The notes under the pieces are model-generated. The model saw only the letters and a program-made list of their open reading frames with translations. It was not told the origin of the DNA and made no database searches. A program made the position numbers and the translations under genes. DNA of 64,000 bases from Certhia americana (Eukaryota > Chordata > Aves > Passeriformes > Certhiidae): positions 91,523,991 through 91,587,990 of the forward strand of contig CM031857.1 of the NCBI GenBank assembly GCA_018697195.1, in the 5' to 3' direction. Below are positions 1 through 13,000 of this stretch, piece by piece. Position 1 is the stretch's first letter. Every line of letters starts with the position of its first letter.

Positions 1-78
1 GAAGGAAGGAAGGAAGGAAGGAAGGAAGGAAGGAAGGAAGGAAGGAAGGAAGGAAGGAAGGGGAGGGAGGGAGGGAAA
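1..78. repeat. GAAG/GGGA purine microsatellite, cut by window edge
   Basis: Tandem GAAG units run from the first base to about 60 and then become GGGA units. No pyrimidine occurs until position 79. The array is open at the left edge, so its full length is unknown. Pure purine mirror repeats of this kind are known to be length-variable and can form triplex structures. Confidence 0.95.
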
Positions 79-918
79 CGAAGGAAGGGCTTTGCAGGTT
101 CAGAGGTTTTAGGTACTGTTTTCTACAGCGGGACCCGAGGGATTTGATTTAGAAAGTGGCAGGGGAAGGAACGCTGCAGACGCCGGGAGCAGGCAGCTGC
201 AGAAGCATAAACTCCATAGGGTGAACGAGGGACCATGCAATGAGGTGCTCAGACCCAGTGCAAAGTGTGGAGGGCACCTGCCCAGGACATGGAGAGAGAC
301 TATGAGCGGTAGCAGGAAAATACTAGTCACAATTTAACATGAGCTGCTTTTCCTTTTGAAATCACATTTCCAAGACTCGTATATTCACCGTGATGTGGTT
401 TCCCCCCATACTTCGAGGGACCTTTCTGACAGAATTCCTTTTAGCATCTAAAAACTGTTATAAGTATTTACACAAAAAAAATTGTTCGTTGCCTCAGCTG
501 GTTAGGACAAAGCAAGAAGAGTGAAGATAATTAATTCCATGAAAGACATTATATGCATTATATCAAATTCCCCAGAGCAAGACTGCACCCACATTATCGT
601 TTTGGAAGCAGACATGTAACTTCCTAAACAAGTCGATATGAGGGGATTAAACGAAATATTTAATAGAAAAGAATTGTTCATATAAATAATTAACCACAGT
701 TTAAACACACGCTCAGCTCGTCGAGTACTCACTTGCAATATTTGCACTGTCCTAGCTGATGTTAAATGAGTAGAGGAATGCACACGGGGTGATTATTGAT
801 CATATGCAGTTACTGCTGTTTACATTTAAATCCCATTTGATCCGAACTCTCTCCACGCTCGTCTCCAAATCCCTGAAGCTTTGCTGCTTGATTACAGCGT
901 TTTCCCCTTAGCAGGTTT
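79..918. other. Unique non-coding sequence, no gene seen
   Basis: AT-rich unique sequence leading up to the CpG-rich block that starts near 0.92 kb. Short reading frames exist on the minus strand (109-330 and 502-783), but they show no domain, signal or family resemblance. No interspersed repeat was recognised. Confidence 0.6.
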
Positions 919-1342
919 TTGTTTGTTGCTTTGCGGGGGCTTTCGACACTTAGTTTGCGGAACGACAATGAGTGCCTGAGACCGGCTAATCCTGCCGCAG
1001 GTGTTCGGGAAGCACGGGGACAAGCGGATGTCCGCAGCCCCGCTCCCGCCGGGAGGTGCCCCCGCTCTGTGGGCGGCGGGCAGCGACCCCCGGCCGCAAC
1101 TGCGGGGCTGCGGTTCGCACCCCCGGGCTGTCGGAGGGGGCTCGGAGCCTTCCCCAGCCCTTACCAGGACTCTTGGATCGGTACAGTAGACACTCTGCTG
1201 CCAGGTCTGACCTGAAAGCTGTCGCTTCAGAAACCCCAGATTTGAAAAAACCCCATGTATTTAGAAAACCCCAGCGGTTTGCCGGGAGTGCTCCATGCTG
1301 AGGGCACTGGGGACTCCTCAGGTTCCAAGCACCAGCCCCGAG
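919..1342. promoter_or_regulatory. CpG island with candidate splice donors on both strands
   Basis: This block is conspicuously rich in G+C and in CpG compared with the AT-rich flanks, most densely at about 940-1160. On the plus strand a strong donor (CGAG|GTAAGG) sits at 1343, just past the island, so a plus-strand first exon could end at 1342. On the minus strand a donor (CCTG|GTAAGG) places a possible exon end at 1165, reading toward lower coordinates. The long frames here (919-1215, 1056-1301) are best explained by a lack of stop codons in GC-rich DNA. In vertebrates such islands usually mark promoters. No TATA box was found. Direction and target gene cannot be told from this window. Confidence 0.5.
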
Positions 1343-4300
1343 GTAAGGTCTCTTCCATGCCTTGGCAACACCAACTACAGCCTAGCATCGGATCACATCG
1401 TCAAAGAAGAAATAAGGTTTTATTCTGGAATAATTGCCGCTGAGTTATTTTAAATCAATTGTAGCTGCAACTTTGATGGGCAGCGCGGCTGGCTCTGTGG
1501 CTGGTCCCTGGCTCCAGAGAGGAGCCTGGCCTGTCTTTATTCAATTCCCTCATGCAGAAAAATGCCTGTAGCTGTTATCCAGCCCATTTGCCTGCAAAGA
1601 AAGGCTATGGTAGAGCGTGACCCTTATTTTCAAACAAGTAAATGACCAGCAAACCTGGAAAAAAAAATTATTGACATCCTTGATAGGTACTAAAAATCCT
1701 TTCTTGCTACTTAAAAATGGATATTCTGTTACCTATAACATGTTTGCTTTTTTATACCAATATACTTATGTATTTGACTGCTTTCTGTCATAGACAGAGC
1801 TGCCTCTCTCTCAGCATTCTGCCATGAAAGAATTGCAAGTCTCAGAAGTCAAAATATAATTGACATAGCTAAATATTTTTTCTAAATGCAGCAGTTTTAT
1901 CAAGTCTTGAAATTAAGTCCAGTGACAACCCGCCTGTCCTACAATTGCTCTGGAATACAGATTAGCACCTTCTCCAACAGCAGTGTCATGAGAAATCCAG
2001 GCACTCAACTTATATTTATTCCATTAGTTCAAATGTTAATATTGGTATGTTTTCAAGGTGGAACAAATTCAAATGACAGAGCTGAGAAATTACTAAAACT
2101 ACATTGGAAATGTAAACAAAGATGATACCAATTTTAGTGTTTAAGGATTAAATGGGCTTTGTGCTGTAGACAGGAAAAACAAAGTTCACCAGAATTGCGC
2201 CTCCCATGGTCTTGGTTCCTGTGATTGCTGTGGAATGATGCCTGATCCATACTGGAGTGAAATCAGAGGGAAGCTATGACTTCTGTAACATGTAAACTAT
2301 AAAATTCAACAGGGGAAATCTAATTGTTCGTTTGTGTTTCTTCTCTCACTTAATTTTAGAGACGTAGACAGTAATGGAATTGTTTTCTCAGTGTGGCAGG
2401 TTGTTCTGTTTTTGGAGGGAGGGTGGAGATGGTTAGGTCTTCAATTTGTTTCTCCTTTCAATAGGGTCTGAAGTCAAACCCACACCATTCAAGTGCAGAA
2501 TATGCATTCCAAGAACAAAGTGCAAAACAATTTTTCACTTAGTGGCTTATGACTTTTGAATGGAGTTGAGATTAAGTTATCCCACAGCAATGCAATCCAA
2601 CCATTTGATGAAATCATCGAAGTTGAAGGTACTGCTTTAAAATGAAGCATGGTTTAACATCAGGCTTAGCTTCAAAAAGACTGAGGCAACCTAACACTCC
2701 TCATTGAAGAATGAAGTGTTAAGAGACATTGTCATGAACCCATCAGAACATGCTATAGCTTTAAGAAATCAGTTTCTGAGTGTCCAAGCACATGCCCCAA
2801 AAGATCAGATTTTTACGGCAATGGCAGAAATGGTTGCACATATTTTATATATATTTAAGATCATATATTTGTATTTCCTAGGGTAATTGACAATATATTT
2901 TCCATTTGATGTCCCAGCTGCATATGCAAAATGAGGGTATGTATTTTCTTCTGTTTACTTTGTAGATGTTCCAGTGATGGAAAACTTCCTTCTCAAACCA
3001 TTGGGATGAGTAGATCACAATGAGGCATAGCTTGCTGAGACAGTGACTGCTACAAAGCTATTCAAACCCTTCAGCTCCTCTTCCACTGAGGACGATTGCT
3101 GCTTTACCAGGACTGGCCCTGGGTCACCAAGGGGATTAGATTGCTTTTCTGTTACATTAGGTCCAGCCGTGCTGTCAGTTTGTTGCCTTACATTCCACCA
3201 AAGTATCCCGATGCTCTGATTGTTGCTACTGCAGAAATCCTGGGCTTTTGGCTGGGATGGACATCTCATATCCTTTGTGAGAAAACCTGGAGAAAGGAGA
3301 GAGGATGGTTTTCTCCAGAGCCCTGTTCTCAAAGGCAAAATATGGTTATGGATATGAGCCAATCTGAGCTGGGAGTCGTGGACTCAGACCCTGCTTCAGC
3401 TCTCAAAAGCTGTTCACATGCATTGAAACAGTGCAATCAACTGGCTATTAATAACGATTAAGAAACAGCCTGAGGTCCCGGGTAAGTCCTTTAGATTTCA
3501 GCATTTGTAGGGCTCCAGAGTATTTAGGCACAAAATTGTCACTGAAATGAACATAACCTCTGCATCTAAATCCCTGACTTATATATCCTTGAGCTGAAGA
3601 TGTGAGATATCTGGCTTAATCTCCTTAAGCCTCCACTGAACCACAGATACACTGGCTACTACAGCACACAGGAACATCACAGGGGAATTATGAGAACAAA
3701 CTTGCTAATACTTTTAAAGAGACATAAAGAGGTAAAAAATGTGCTCAGGATTATCATTACCATTTATCACCGTGACACTCACTGGCTGGGAAAGCAGGAG
3801 ATAATGTTTAGAAAAATCTGAGGAATATTGTTATGTTTGAAAGTATCACTGCTACTAATGTGATGACTGTCTAGTGGAGTTGGGGTTGCTGGGAATTCAC
3901 ATACTGATTTTATGGAGAGATAAAAGAGTGGAGTTTATATGGAATAAACCCCTTTTGAATAAAACAATCTGCATAAATGCTTTAAGAAAGCCTATAATTA
4001 TGATAAAAATGTTGCTCAGAGTTAAAATTATGAAGCAATCAAAATTTATAAACAGTCTCTCATCGACTTTTAATCATACTTTCTCATATACAAACTGTAG
4101 AAAACATATAGTAGCAATATATAACAAAACATATTTTATTTTTAGTAATTTAGGTTGCCATGCCATTCTCTTTAATCAGACAAAGCTTGTCTTGTCAGGC
4201 TGTATGGTACTATCCTTAATGTCAAAAAACGCATAAAGTTCTCTAGTTTTATATACACTTATCTGAGGTTTTATCCTGCTGACAGTTAAACACCTCTGGA

Positions 4301-7132
4301 GAGGTGTTGTGCCCTGTTTGGGCTAGATCCAAGACTTTCTTTGGTCATATTCCCACTAAGAATCTCTGGATCAGGGCCTCTACTCTCACTGCCTGCTCTG
4401 AAGATGCTCACTCAGTGCAACACAGCATCCTACCCACACCTCCCCTGAAACTCCCTTGTAGACATTGCTCTTTCTTTGTCATTCATTAAGGAGAATGCTC
4501 AAATTATATGCATCATGTAGGACTTGGATGGCAAGAGACATTCAAAAGAAGGAATATTTGTAATGGGAACTTTGCCAACTTGAATGGTAGCCTACCATGT
4601 CTATAAGCTCCATTGTTTCCTTTGAGCTGAACTAGCTGAACACATTCGGGATGCATCCTGATTGTAACGTGTCTCCCTTGGCAAATTGTAAAATTCACTG
4701 GTATTATTGTGTTATGAAAAATATCATCACAAATGTGGTCAGATAGGTCATTATAATGAAATATTTGCTTCAAGAAATATATATATTTTTAATGCAGTAT
4801 TACTAGATTCTTTTCTGGAACAGAATAGCATGCAGAGTATTTCACCTGAATTCCTTATGAAAATGAGATCTATTGAATTGACTGGTACAGCTCTTATTGA
4901 TAGGTTAACTGTTCAAACCCCCTTAATTACCAGAGTGAACAGCCTTTTCTGCTAAAACATTGATTCAGCTGCTGCTTTCAGTTAGACATAATGATAAGCA
5001 ACAACTACCCTGTGTTTCACAAGGTTTACACTTTCCAAATGGAGTGTGAAATTATGTCCATAAATACACACTTTCAATGTTTTCAAGGGGTGAAAAACCC
5101 TTCCACGACTTCCTATTGATTCCATTTGTCTTCAGGTCCTCATGAGCTCACTCCCTGTTCACTGACCAACAGCCTGAAACAAAAGTTGCCAAGTGGACTA
5201 GTGGTTAGGAGAAGGATTGAAGAATTCTCCCTCCACAGTCTATGGGGCAAGACTCTAAGGGGTGGTCATCCTATTAGTCTGTGGAGCAATATGAATACTT
5301 CGTGGCTTTTTCAAAGAAATCGTGCTGTATTTTGTATGAATTCTGCTTGCTTGAAGGGGCAATGTTTTTGGCCTGGGAAAGTGAAACCTCAGCTTGATCC
5401 TCAGCTAGATGATTTAGATGGTAGTTGTTGAAGGCAGCTGGTGTGCATTCTCTGATAGCGCTTGGCTATCAAACAATGGTCTTCTTGGATGTGTTTGCCA
5501 TGGTCCTGCCCATACCCCAAACCCAAGCACAGTGTAAGTTCCTTTTTCATCAGAAACCCCCTTATTTTCCCTTGGTGACTTTGGGATTTTGGGAGAAACA
5601 GGCAGATTTTTTTTTTCTTCTTTTTACAGCCCAGTTTTCTGACACTTAGCCCTATTAGGGGTTTACCTACAGAAGGATGGGTAGAAGTTATTTTCTGTAA
5701 TTAATATGACACTTCATTTCTTTACAATGAAACATTTACATTTAGCAGTCTATAATCACTAAACTCTCACTCTGTGTCTATATGTGGGCCTAAAAATGTG
5801 GTTCTGTTTCCAGCTGAGACAGATGAACATAACGAGCACTCTGTGTAGGATGCAGGGCAAAAAGAATGCAACAAAACCTAAACAAACTTAAAGCATGAAA
5901 CCAAACATTTTGTACACTTACATTAAAATTATATTGAAAATTGGGAGCATGAACTACAAAAATAGGCTCTTTTCTGTTTTACAAACTGCAATGTCTGTTA
6001 AGAAAAACTAAAGCATAATTGCAAATTGGAATTTCCTGCCTATTCTTACATCGACATTTGTGTTTTTCTCTTATCATCTCCCACATGTAAACGAGCAGCT
6101 TCCTAACCCTCTTGTTATATATCACATTCAATGTAACAGTTAAGTAAATTCTCCAATTGTGTTGGTGTTTGCTTTCACAGACATGGAAAGCAATTTGATG
6201 TGTCCTTTTAATGAGTCATTTTCATGCAAGGAGAAAAACAGTGGTTGGGGAAGTTCCTAAAGCATGCTGCTCATTGATTTTAAGATTCCTTTTTGAATCT
6301 ATGCTGCTTAAAACTCAGATTGTTTTGTCAGAAGAGTTATTCAAACCATCTTTTCTTCTAACTCTTGAAGAAAGAGTTTTTTTCCAGCTTTTTTCTTTTT
6401 TACTCATTTGCAGGGGCTGCAATTTTGCCACTGAAATGACTTTGCCACAAAACAAGGAAGTGAAATTCCAGGTTTAGTTTAAGAAGTTTTTAACACTTAG
6501 GTTGCTAATGGTAACTGTCAAAATGTTAGAAAGATGCAAACCCATCTGTTCATGATAGTGCAAGGGAAGTGCAGATGGAAGTCTAGTAGGGCAGAAGTTC
6601 TCTTCATCTGTAGCAGGCATTGGCTCTAAATTGTAACAGTGACAATATAAATGTAATTTTTTAAGCTGTGCTCCTGTGCTGATCATTGCAGTGATGTTTC
6701 TAATGAACACACAAACCTACTTATGCTTGAATTCTCAGTTGTACAAAAGGTGGCTTGAGAACAAAACTAACTGCAATGGATAGTTTCTTTAGAGGAACAA
6801 GGAATTTGGAACCAAACAAAGCAAGAAGAGAAGAACAGATGAGCCAGACCTCCTACATTAGTCACTAAAGCAACTACAGTGGTCATCATAACCCTACCTG
6901 CGGTCCCATCTTGGAAATTCTTTGGGGTTTCACTTGACTGACAAGATAGAGAGATGGCACACACTGAGTTTTCAAGCACTAATAAAGGTGGGCCTAAGCT
7001 TTTGGCTACAGTGGGCCACGTGAGCTGTGTCACACTGAAGAATGTAGGTGCGCTTTCCTACCCTTTTGCTTTGGCAAGACAAGTCAGACATGGCCTAGCT
7101 CCATGAGAGGGGTAGATTGAGGGGTTTGAGGG
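1343..7132. other. Unique AT-rich non-coding stretch
   Basis: No recognised gene or interspersed repeat. The longest frames are two overlapping antisense ones at 3015-3362 (minus, 115 codons) and 3096-3461 (plus, 121 codons). Neither resembles a known family, and they are probably chance frames. The stretch has many A/T runs and scattered TAAT motifs. It is consistent with an intron or intergenic sequence. Confidence 0.6.
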
Positions 7133-7162
7133 GTTTTTTTTCAGTTTTTTTTTTTTTTTTTT
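7133..7162. repeat. Poly-T tract
   Basis: A short T run, a TCAG break and then 18 consecutive T (7145-7162) followed by CAG. It is low-complexity sequence. It also happens to look like a polypyrimidine tract with a 3' splice site, but no donor or open exon follows convincingly. Confidence 0.85.
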
Positions 7163-8079
7163 CAGATGCACCAGCAAAAACTGTGGCATGTATGGTAGTG
7201 AGTCCCCTCATGTAAAGCACTGAGATTCATGGCTTTTGGGCATCCTACAACATCCTACAACAAAGGATACAGCTCCAGTCACATAAGGAGGTGGGAGAAT
7301 GTGCAACAAAAAAGCATAAAGGAAGGTGATCCCTGTAGCATGTTGCATTTCCACATGTATGTGGCATTTAGCAGGGGCTGCAGGCAGTGTGTGTGTGCAA
7401 GGGATGAACTTTGGGTCGTTGTCAGGGCAGCAGGGGTGTGCCCTGGGGCACTGGGTAAAGAGTCAGAGGGCACAGACTGCCAGAACAACGCATCTGATTA
7501 CAGCTCCCTCGCTGGGGCAAGCTGGTGGGTCACAGGGAACAGGCTGCAGGATTGAATGAATGTTTTTCTGGATCTTGCTTGCTGGATACATGCAAAGCAC
7601 ATCAGTGCAACTTGTGACTAGAACTCAGTCTTGCAAAAGTAAATTTTGCTGGAATAAGGGATCATTGGAAAGCAAATTTTCTAGTATTCATGTAAGCCCA
7701 TTTAAAAGCAAAATAGTAACTCATTATTTTTATTTTAAACGAAAGGAAAATCTTCTAAAAGCAAGAATTGACCATAATTTAGTTGAAATGTATGTGAAAT
7801 TGGTAGCTGAAGCTACTGGTGAACTCTATAAATCTATACTGGTGACTCTATAAATCGTGTTCAGTATATTTTCCAAACTACACAAATAAAATGACAATTA
7901 TTTATTAGAAATCCTACTTCAGTACAAAAGTTTAAGGTTTCTTTCTGGGCACAATAACATTGGCTGTACTTAGAGTCTGTATATTAGAATGACACAGGTC
8001 ATCATGAAATTATAAGTCTTATCAAAGAGTGAAACCACTGCAACTACAATCTGAACTACCTAACCTAGCCATGAATTGT
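7163..8079. other. Unique non-coding stretch
   Basis: No gene recognised. Two plus-strand frames (7229-7555 and 7560-7853) lack family features. An 11-bp unit (CATCCTACAAC) is duplicated in tandem at about 7240-7261. Confidence 0.55.
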
Positions 8080-8530
8080 CTAAACAAAATAATTTTATAC
8101 TGTCTGTTTTCCACATTTTAATTAGCAACTGCAGACAGCTGTTGCATAATCCTATTTAATGTCTGTGCTTGATACCTCCCAAATAGCTCCGTGATTGAAT
8201 TCATACCTTAGTGCAGCAAATGCATTAGCTGAAAGAAAACCACTAAGATTCACTTTCTGACATAAATATAATGCAAGCATGTCTCCTTCACTGGTTTAAC
8301 AGAGAAAAAGCTCTTTTAATTTATGGTCTGTTGGTTGCAAAGACGCCCCAAGGTATTTTGTATAAATGCATATTGATGTCTTCTGCAAATTTTTCCTTCC
8401 CAGCAGAGTTTCTTTGCAACAGAGATCACAGTGCCCCTATTAGATAATCACCACCCTCAATGACATGCAGCCTAATCACGCAATTGATCACAGTAAATCA
8501 AAGATTCAGGAATTCTCTGAACAGCTGTCT
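8080..8530. promoter_or_regulatory. Candidate conserved non-coding element / enhancer
   Basis: A repeat-free block with dense developmental-factor-like sites: ATTAGCAA, a CAGCTG E-box followed by TTGCATAATC, TAATTTATGG, GATAATCACC, AATTGATCA and a second CAGCTG. This texture of clustered homeodomain and E-box words in non-coding DNA resembles vertebrate enhancers. Conservation itself cannot be judged from a single sequence, so this is an inference from motif density only. Confidence 0.25.
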
Positions 8531-10015
8531 GCAGCTAACCCTTTCTGTGCAACGGGCTGCCTTGGGCATGTTTCCCCTGGAGACAGGTTTATGGGAGGGG
8601 AAGGGAGGGCAGGTGTGGAGTTTGCAGCTCACCTGTCCGAGTGCTGGGCCCCAAGGTGCAGCGAGGGCTGTGCTACTTCTCCTGCTCCCCATTGCTGCAG
8701 CCTCGCACTGCTGTCTGCCACAAAGCACCCAGCTCTCCAGTCCTGCTAATTATGGTGGCTAACAAGCTACTCACATACCTGTGCGCAACACAAATCATGT
8801 TAATTAAATTCCCATCATTTAAGATTTTTGGAGTCACAAACAGGGACAGTTCTACCCTGCCTACCTGGTAACCTTTTCTTTCCTGTGCTTTCCTTTTTTT
8901 TCCCCTCCACACAACCCTGTTGCTTTAATTGAGGTTATGAGAAACAAGAGACAGCATTGGCATCTCACTGCTACTTTCTTATTTGAGTCCTAATGTCCAA
9001 CAAGTATTTTGTTTAGTGTTCATATGAAAGGGTAGAGCTTTAGTTATTTGCTTCACCACATTAGGATATATATTTTAAGATGATTAACTGTTTCTTCACA
9101 TGAGGAAAACAACTTGCCTGTTGCTCAACAGGGGCATGAGCATTGGTAGAGAACTTATGTGCATTTACTTAGAAAAATGAAAATTTACATAAAAAAAACT
9201 TTTAAATGCTTCAAAATGTAGAAATGAACAAGACAAAATATTCTAAGTGATTAAACAATATTTTCATGATTTTATCTCAGCTCAATTTCTCTTTAAAAAA
9301 ACCCAACCCAAAACTACCATAAAAAAACCTACTTATGTTACGTTTTATCTTATCTCTCCCAGAATATATTTTATTACAAAATTCTAGAACACCTGTTGTG
9401 CAGCTTTCTGTGCATTTTAATAACTATTTCAAAAATTTTTACAAGGAGGATACGTGTTTCTATTTATTGAAATATTTATTGGATGATCGAATGTACAGAT
9501 CTCAATGACATGATACATATGATTTTAAAAGAAAATGGATTGCAGTGAGTTTGTCTTAAAACAAAAGAGTTTCTTTTTACGGCCAGCATAAAGTTACAAA
9601 AAGCCACACTGGCATTGTTCAGTAACAACAAGGGACAATATTCTATCTCTTGTCAGTGGTGGAACAGATATATAATAGTTAATATCAGTTATATAACAGA
9701 TATAAAATTTCATGCTTGATTTTTATAAGGAAGTCCATTTTGTGAATGTATTATGGCTTTGTAATAAAGGAAAACAAGCAGTGCTTTTATTTCCTTTGAA
9801 ATAAAAGGAAGCACCAACATAAACTTGTATCAACACTGATATTGTTTGCTGAGCCAAGACCACAAACAAACCCAGCAAAGCTTTTATACTGTTAATCTGT
9901 AAATTAAAGAAAGCCTACTTCTTTCTGAAGGTCAGCAATGAAAACTGCTACACAGATGATCAATTAACTGAACTTCCAACAAGATCAAGAGGTATTCTTC
10001 ATGTCCTCAAGACAT
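8531..10015. other. Unique non-coding stretch with a moderately GC-rich patch
   Basis: A mildly GC-rich patch at about 8560-8740 gives rise to several overlapping frames on both strands (8460-8762, 8498-8728, 8465-8749), none with recognisable features. The rest is AT-rich with no identified repeat. Confidence 0.5.
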
Positions 10016-10087
10016 TACTTATGCATTAGTAATGCATAAGTATTACTTAATGCATAAGTATTTACAAGTACTGGCTGTACTTGTAAA
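10016..10087. repeat. Two adjacent palindromes plus a shared direct repeat
   Basis: Palindrome 1 has 13-bp perfect arms (10016-10028 and 10030-10042) around a single central G and contains ATGCATTA/TAATGCAT words. The 15-bp word TAATGCATAAGTATT at 10030-10044 recurs at 10048-10062 (period 18). Palindrome 2 has 11-bp perfect arms (10061-10071 and 10077-10087) around a 5-nt loop. The two hairpins lie back to back within 72 bp. ATGCATAA and ATGCATTA resemble POU/octamer half-sites. Confidence 0.85.
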
Positions 10088-13000
10088 ATGATGCTGCCAG
10101 TATTACCTGGACTGTGTCATTTGTCCAGGGAGCAAAGAAAAACACAACTTAAGCCCAAATAAATGTTTGTGGACAGGAACTGAGATGGACATCTCAGAAG
10201 AAAAGATTTTTTCCCAAATCCTAAAGTGGCTTTTATGGTCCTGATTTATCAGTCTTTTTTTCCTCAGGACTCCTGCTGGATGCAAAAGAGGGTTCAGTGG
10301 GAGAAAATGAGTGGATGATATGGAGTATACTAGAATACATCTAGAATTAAGTTAATGGTCCCTTGAGGAGAAGGTGAAAGCCAGCACTAGAGATAGTGTA
10401 ATATACTATTGGTCCACAAGAAGACTTTAAGATTTTTTTGTTTTTATGCACTTTTTGTTGGGTGCTTTATTTCAGGCAAACTCCATGAAGAAATTTATGA
10501 AGATTCCCCTCATTCCATCTATGTCCAACAAATACCAGAAATAAACCCCAACAAAAGCATGCAAGGACACTAGATTAATTACAGGGAACACTGTGCTTGT
10601 TCATAATTTTCATGGTATTTATTTAAAGACATCAAAATAAGTGAGAAAGATCTTTGCGCTTTATTTATCTAAAGCCTTGTGATAACGAAAAGTTTGTGAT
10701 TCCATTGAGCAGTCAGAAGTGGCTGATATACAGTACTGAGAAAGGAATCTTCTTCAAAATAGGCTAATTCTTAACCTCCATTTCTACTTCTTCCATTTAT
10801 CTCTGCACTCCCAAAGACAGTTCATGTGTTAAGCTCTGATCCTCAAAGTGAAACCAGGTATTTCCTAAAGACACAGGAGTACATGGAGAATCTTTAGGAA
10901 TTGAGAGACCCTCAAACTCCATATTTTTTTTTTTTTTTTTTTTTCCTGTTGGCTTGGCTTGGAAATAAAATCTAAAAAGTTATCTTATGAAAAAGAATTG
11001 CATGTCTTAGACAACACAGAAAGTAAAAACACAATTCAATTAATGAATGGAATAACTTCAATTATGTTTGGTTTGGTTGCACTCAGTAAATCTCACTTAT
11101 TCAAATGTGTTTTAAAGTTAACTATCTACTATAATTCTAATCTAAATATATTAAAGGTACTTCTTTATCATTCTTTGTCCCCTGTGAAGTCATTTGAGTG
11201 TCCAAGTGATTGAATTCTAGCATAAAACTGTTGACATTAAAATAGGGTGTAATAAAGAGAGCCAGTTAATTGCTAGAAGGTCAAAAAAGAGAAAAGGACT
11301 GTGCTCAATTTAACAGCAGCATGGCAAGCAATGTTAGGAAATGAAATTGCTGCCAAAGAAAGGACATATGGGTGACTGCATTGCAGAAAATGAAAAATGA
11401 CATACCATTTTCTTATTTTCAGGTAATTGAAGTTGCAGATGGTTCCGTGATTGACAATTCATACAGAAAAGCTGAGTGAGATGTACCTTGCCAGAAGCCT
11501 GCGTTCTCAAAATCTGCACTTGGGCTGGTCATCTGAACACCCTCTAAAGTCAGCGGAAACAAATGGACTTGTCTAAAATGTAGTTCTCCAGAACTACATG
11601 TATTTTTCTTCATTGGAAATGAAGAGATCTGCAGGTAACAAGTTCAGATGTCATCAGAAACTAGATGACAAAAATCCTACCAAAAACATGACTGATGCTG
11701 GAAAACCATTAGCAGTATAGGTGGGACAAGGGAAGACCAGGCAGTAACAACCGTGGACACCTACCAACTGCTGCCACACCAGATCATCAGCAGGGAACTT
11801 CAAGACTGTCCAGTGACACTACATAAACTTAGTAGTTGTGCCAGTCCTTGGTTTTATAGAATATATACAGACTATATACACTGTGGTTCTGAAGTTAGAA
11901 AGAAGACCCTTGTTTCATGATTCTGTTTCTAGATCAAATTTTCTGCATGCTAAACTGGCAGTTTGCATCAAAGTAGTCTTGAAAGGAGAAATTCACAGGA
12001 AGCAATATACGCTCTTACACTGGTTAGTGATGCATGAAGCAGTTGGAGTAGGACCACAAATTTTTAGTCCTAAGAGGCTTTAGTCTTGCTTTTATCATTG
12101 TCTCAAAAATATATTCTGAGATGAAGCCATTGTCTGTAGATAGGGCTAGTCATAGGCTTCCTTGAAGACAAATCTACTTCACAGACTCCCAAACACCTTC
12201 AGTTGTTTTCAAGTGAGTCTTTGGAGGTGTTTATTTAGAAGTTTGTATGTCCTGCAGATTTTATTGCACTTCTCTTGACCTGGGGAATGCATTGCAATAC
12301 TGTGCTTTGTAATCTGCATTATTACCAAAATATTTTTCCACTGTGATTTTCAGCTCTTTGGACATTTGAAACGTTAATGCTTTGCACTCACAATTCACTC
12401 TTAGCCATGAGCAAACAGGTAGGTGAAAGTGCAAGTGTTCAGATACATATTCATGTATTTATACTGTGATCATGAAATTGAAAGGGCTCTTTCACAAGTA
12501 CAAAATAGAAGGTTAGGCCTCTCTTCAGCTGAATAGCATATTCTCCTCCCTTCAGCATCTTGTTCCCCATTGAACCACCAACATGTACAAAGACTTGTTC
12601 TCCACTGTGCAGTAAAATCCAACTCTTACCTTTTTTCTACCAGTTCTCCAGTGCTATCTTTGGGCAAGAATAATTCTTATTCTTTATTATCTCTGGTGAA
12701 CAAATGCTTACAGATGTCACAATTTCACCTGCTGGCAGTTGTGTCAGTTTATGAAGGTAAAGTTCCCCCTTCTCTGCTTCTGTTTAAGCACACAGAATCT
12801 GGCATATGTCTTATCTGTGTTATGGTATCTCACTTATTTGTCATCATAGAAGATACCTAAGAATTGCAGGCCAGCTTTTGATTATTTGCTTCATCTAGCT
12901 TGTTTACTGTCTCAGTTAATTTATTACCTTTATCATATACTAATGCTGTGCCATGATCAAATGTCACAGAATGGTTATAATGCTGTTGCAAATTTAACTG

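Noticed and set aside
3015..3461. Two overlapping antisense frames of 115 and 121 codons
   Set aside because: No family resemblance and no CpG or splice context. Antisense overlap of two open frames in the same DNA is best explained by chance.
12262..12283. Segment resembling the miR-92 family (TATTGCACTT start)
   Set aside because: The flanks fold only over about seven base pairs and no 5' arm matches. A seed-like word alone is expected by chance.
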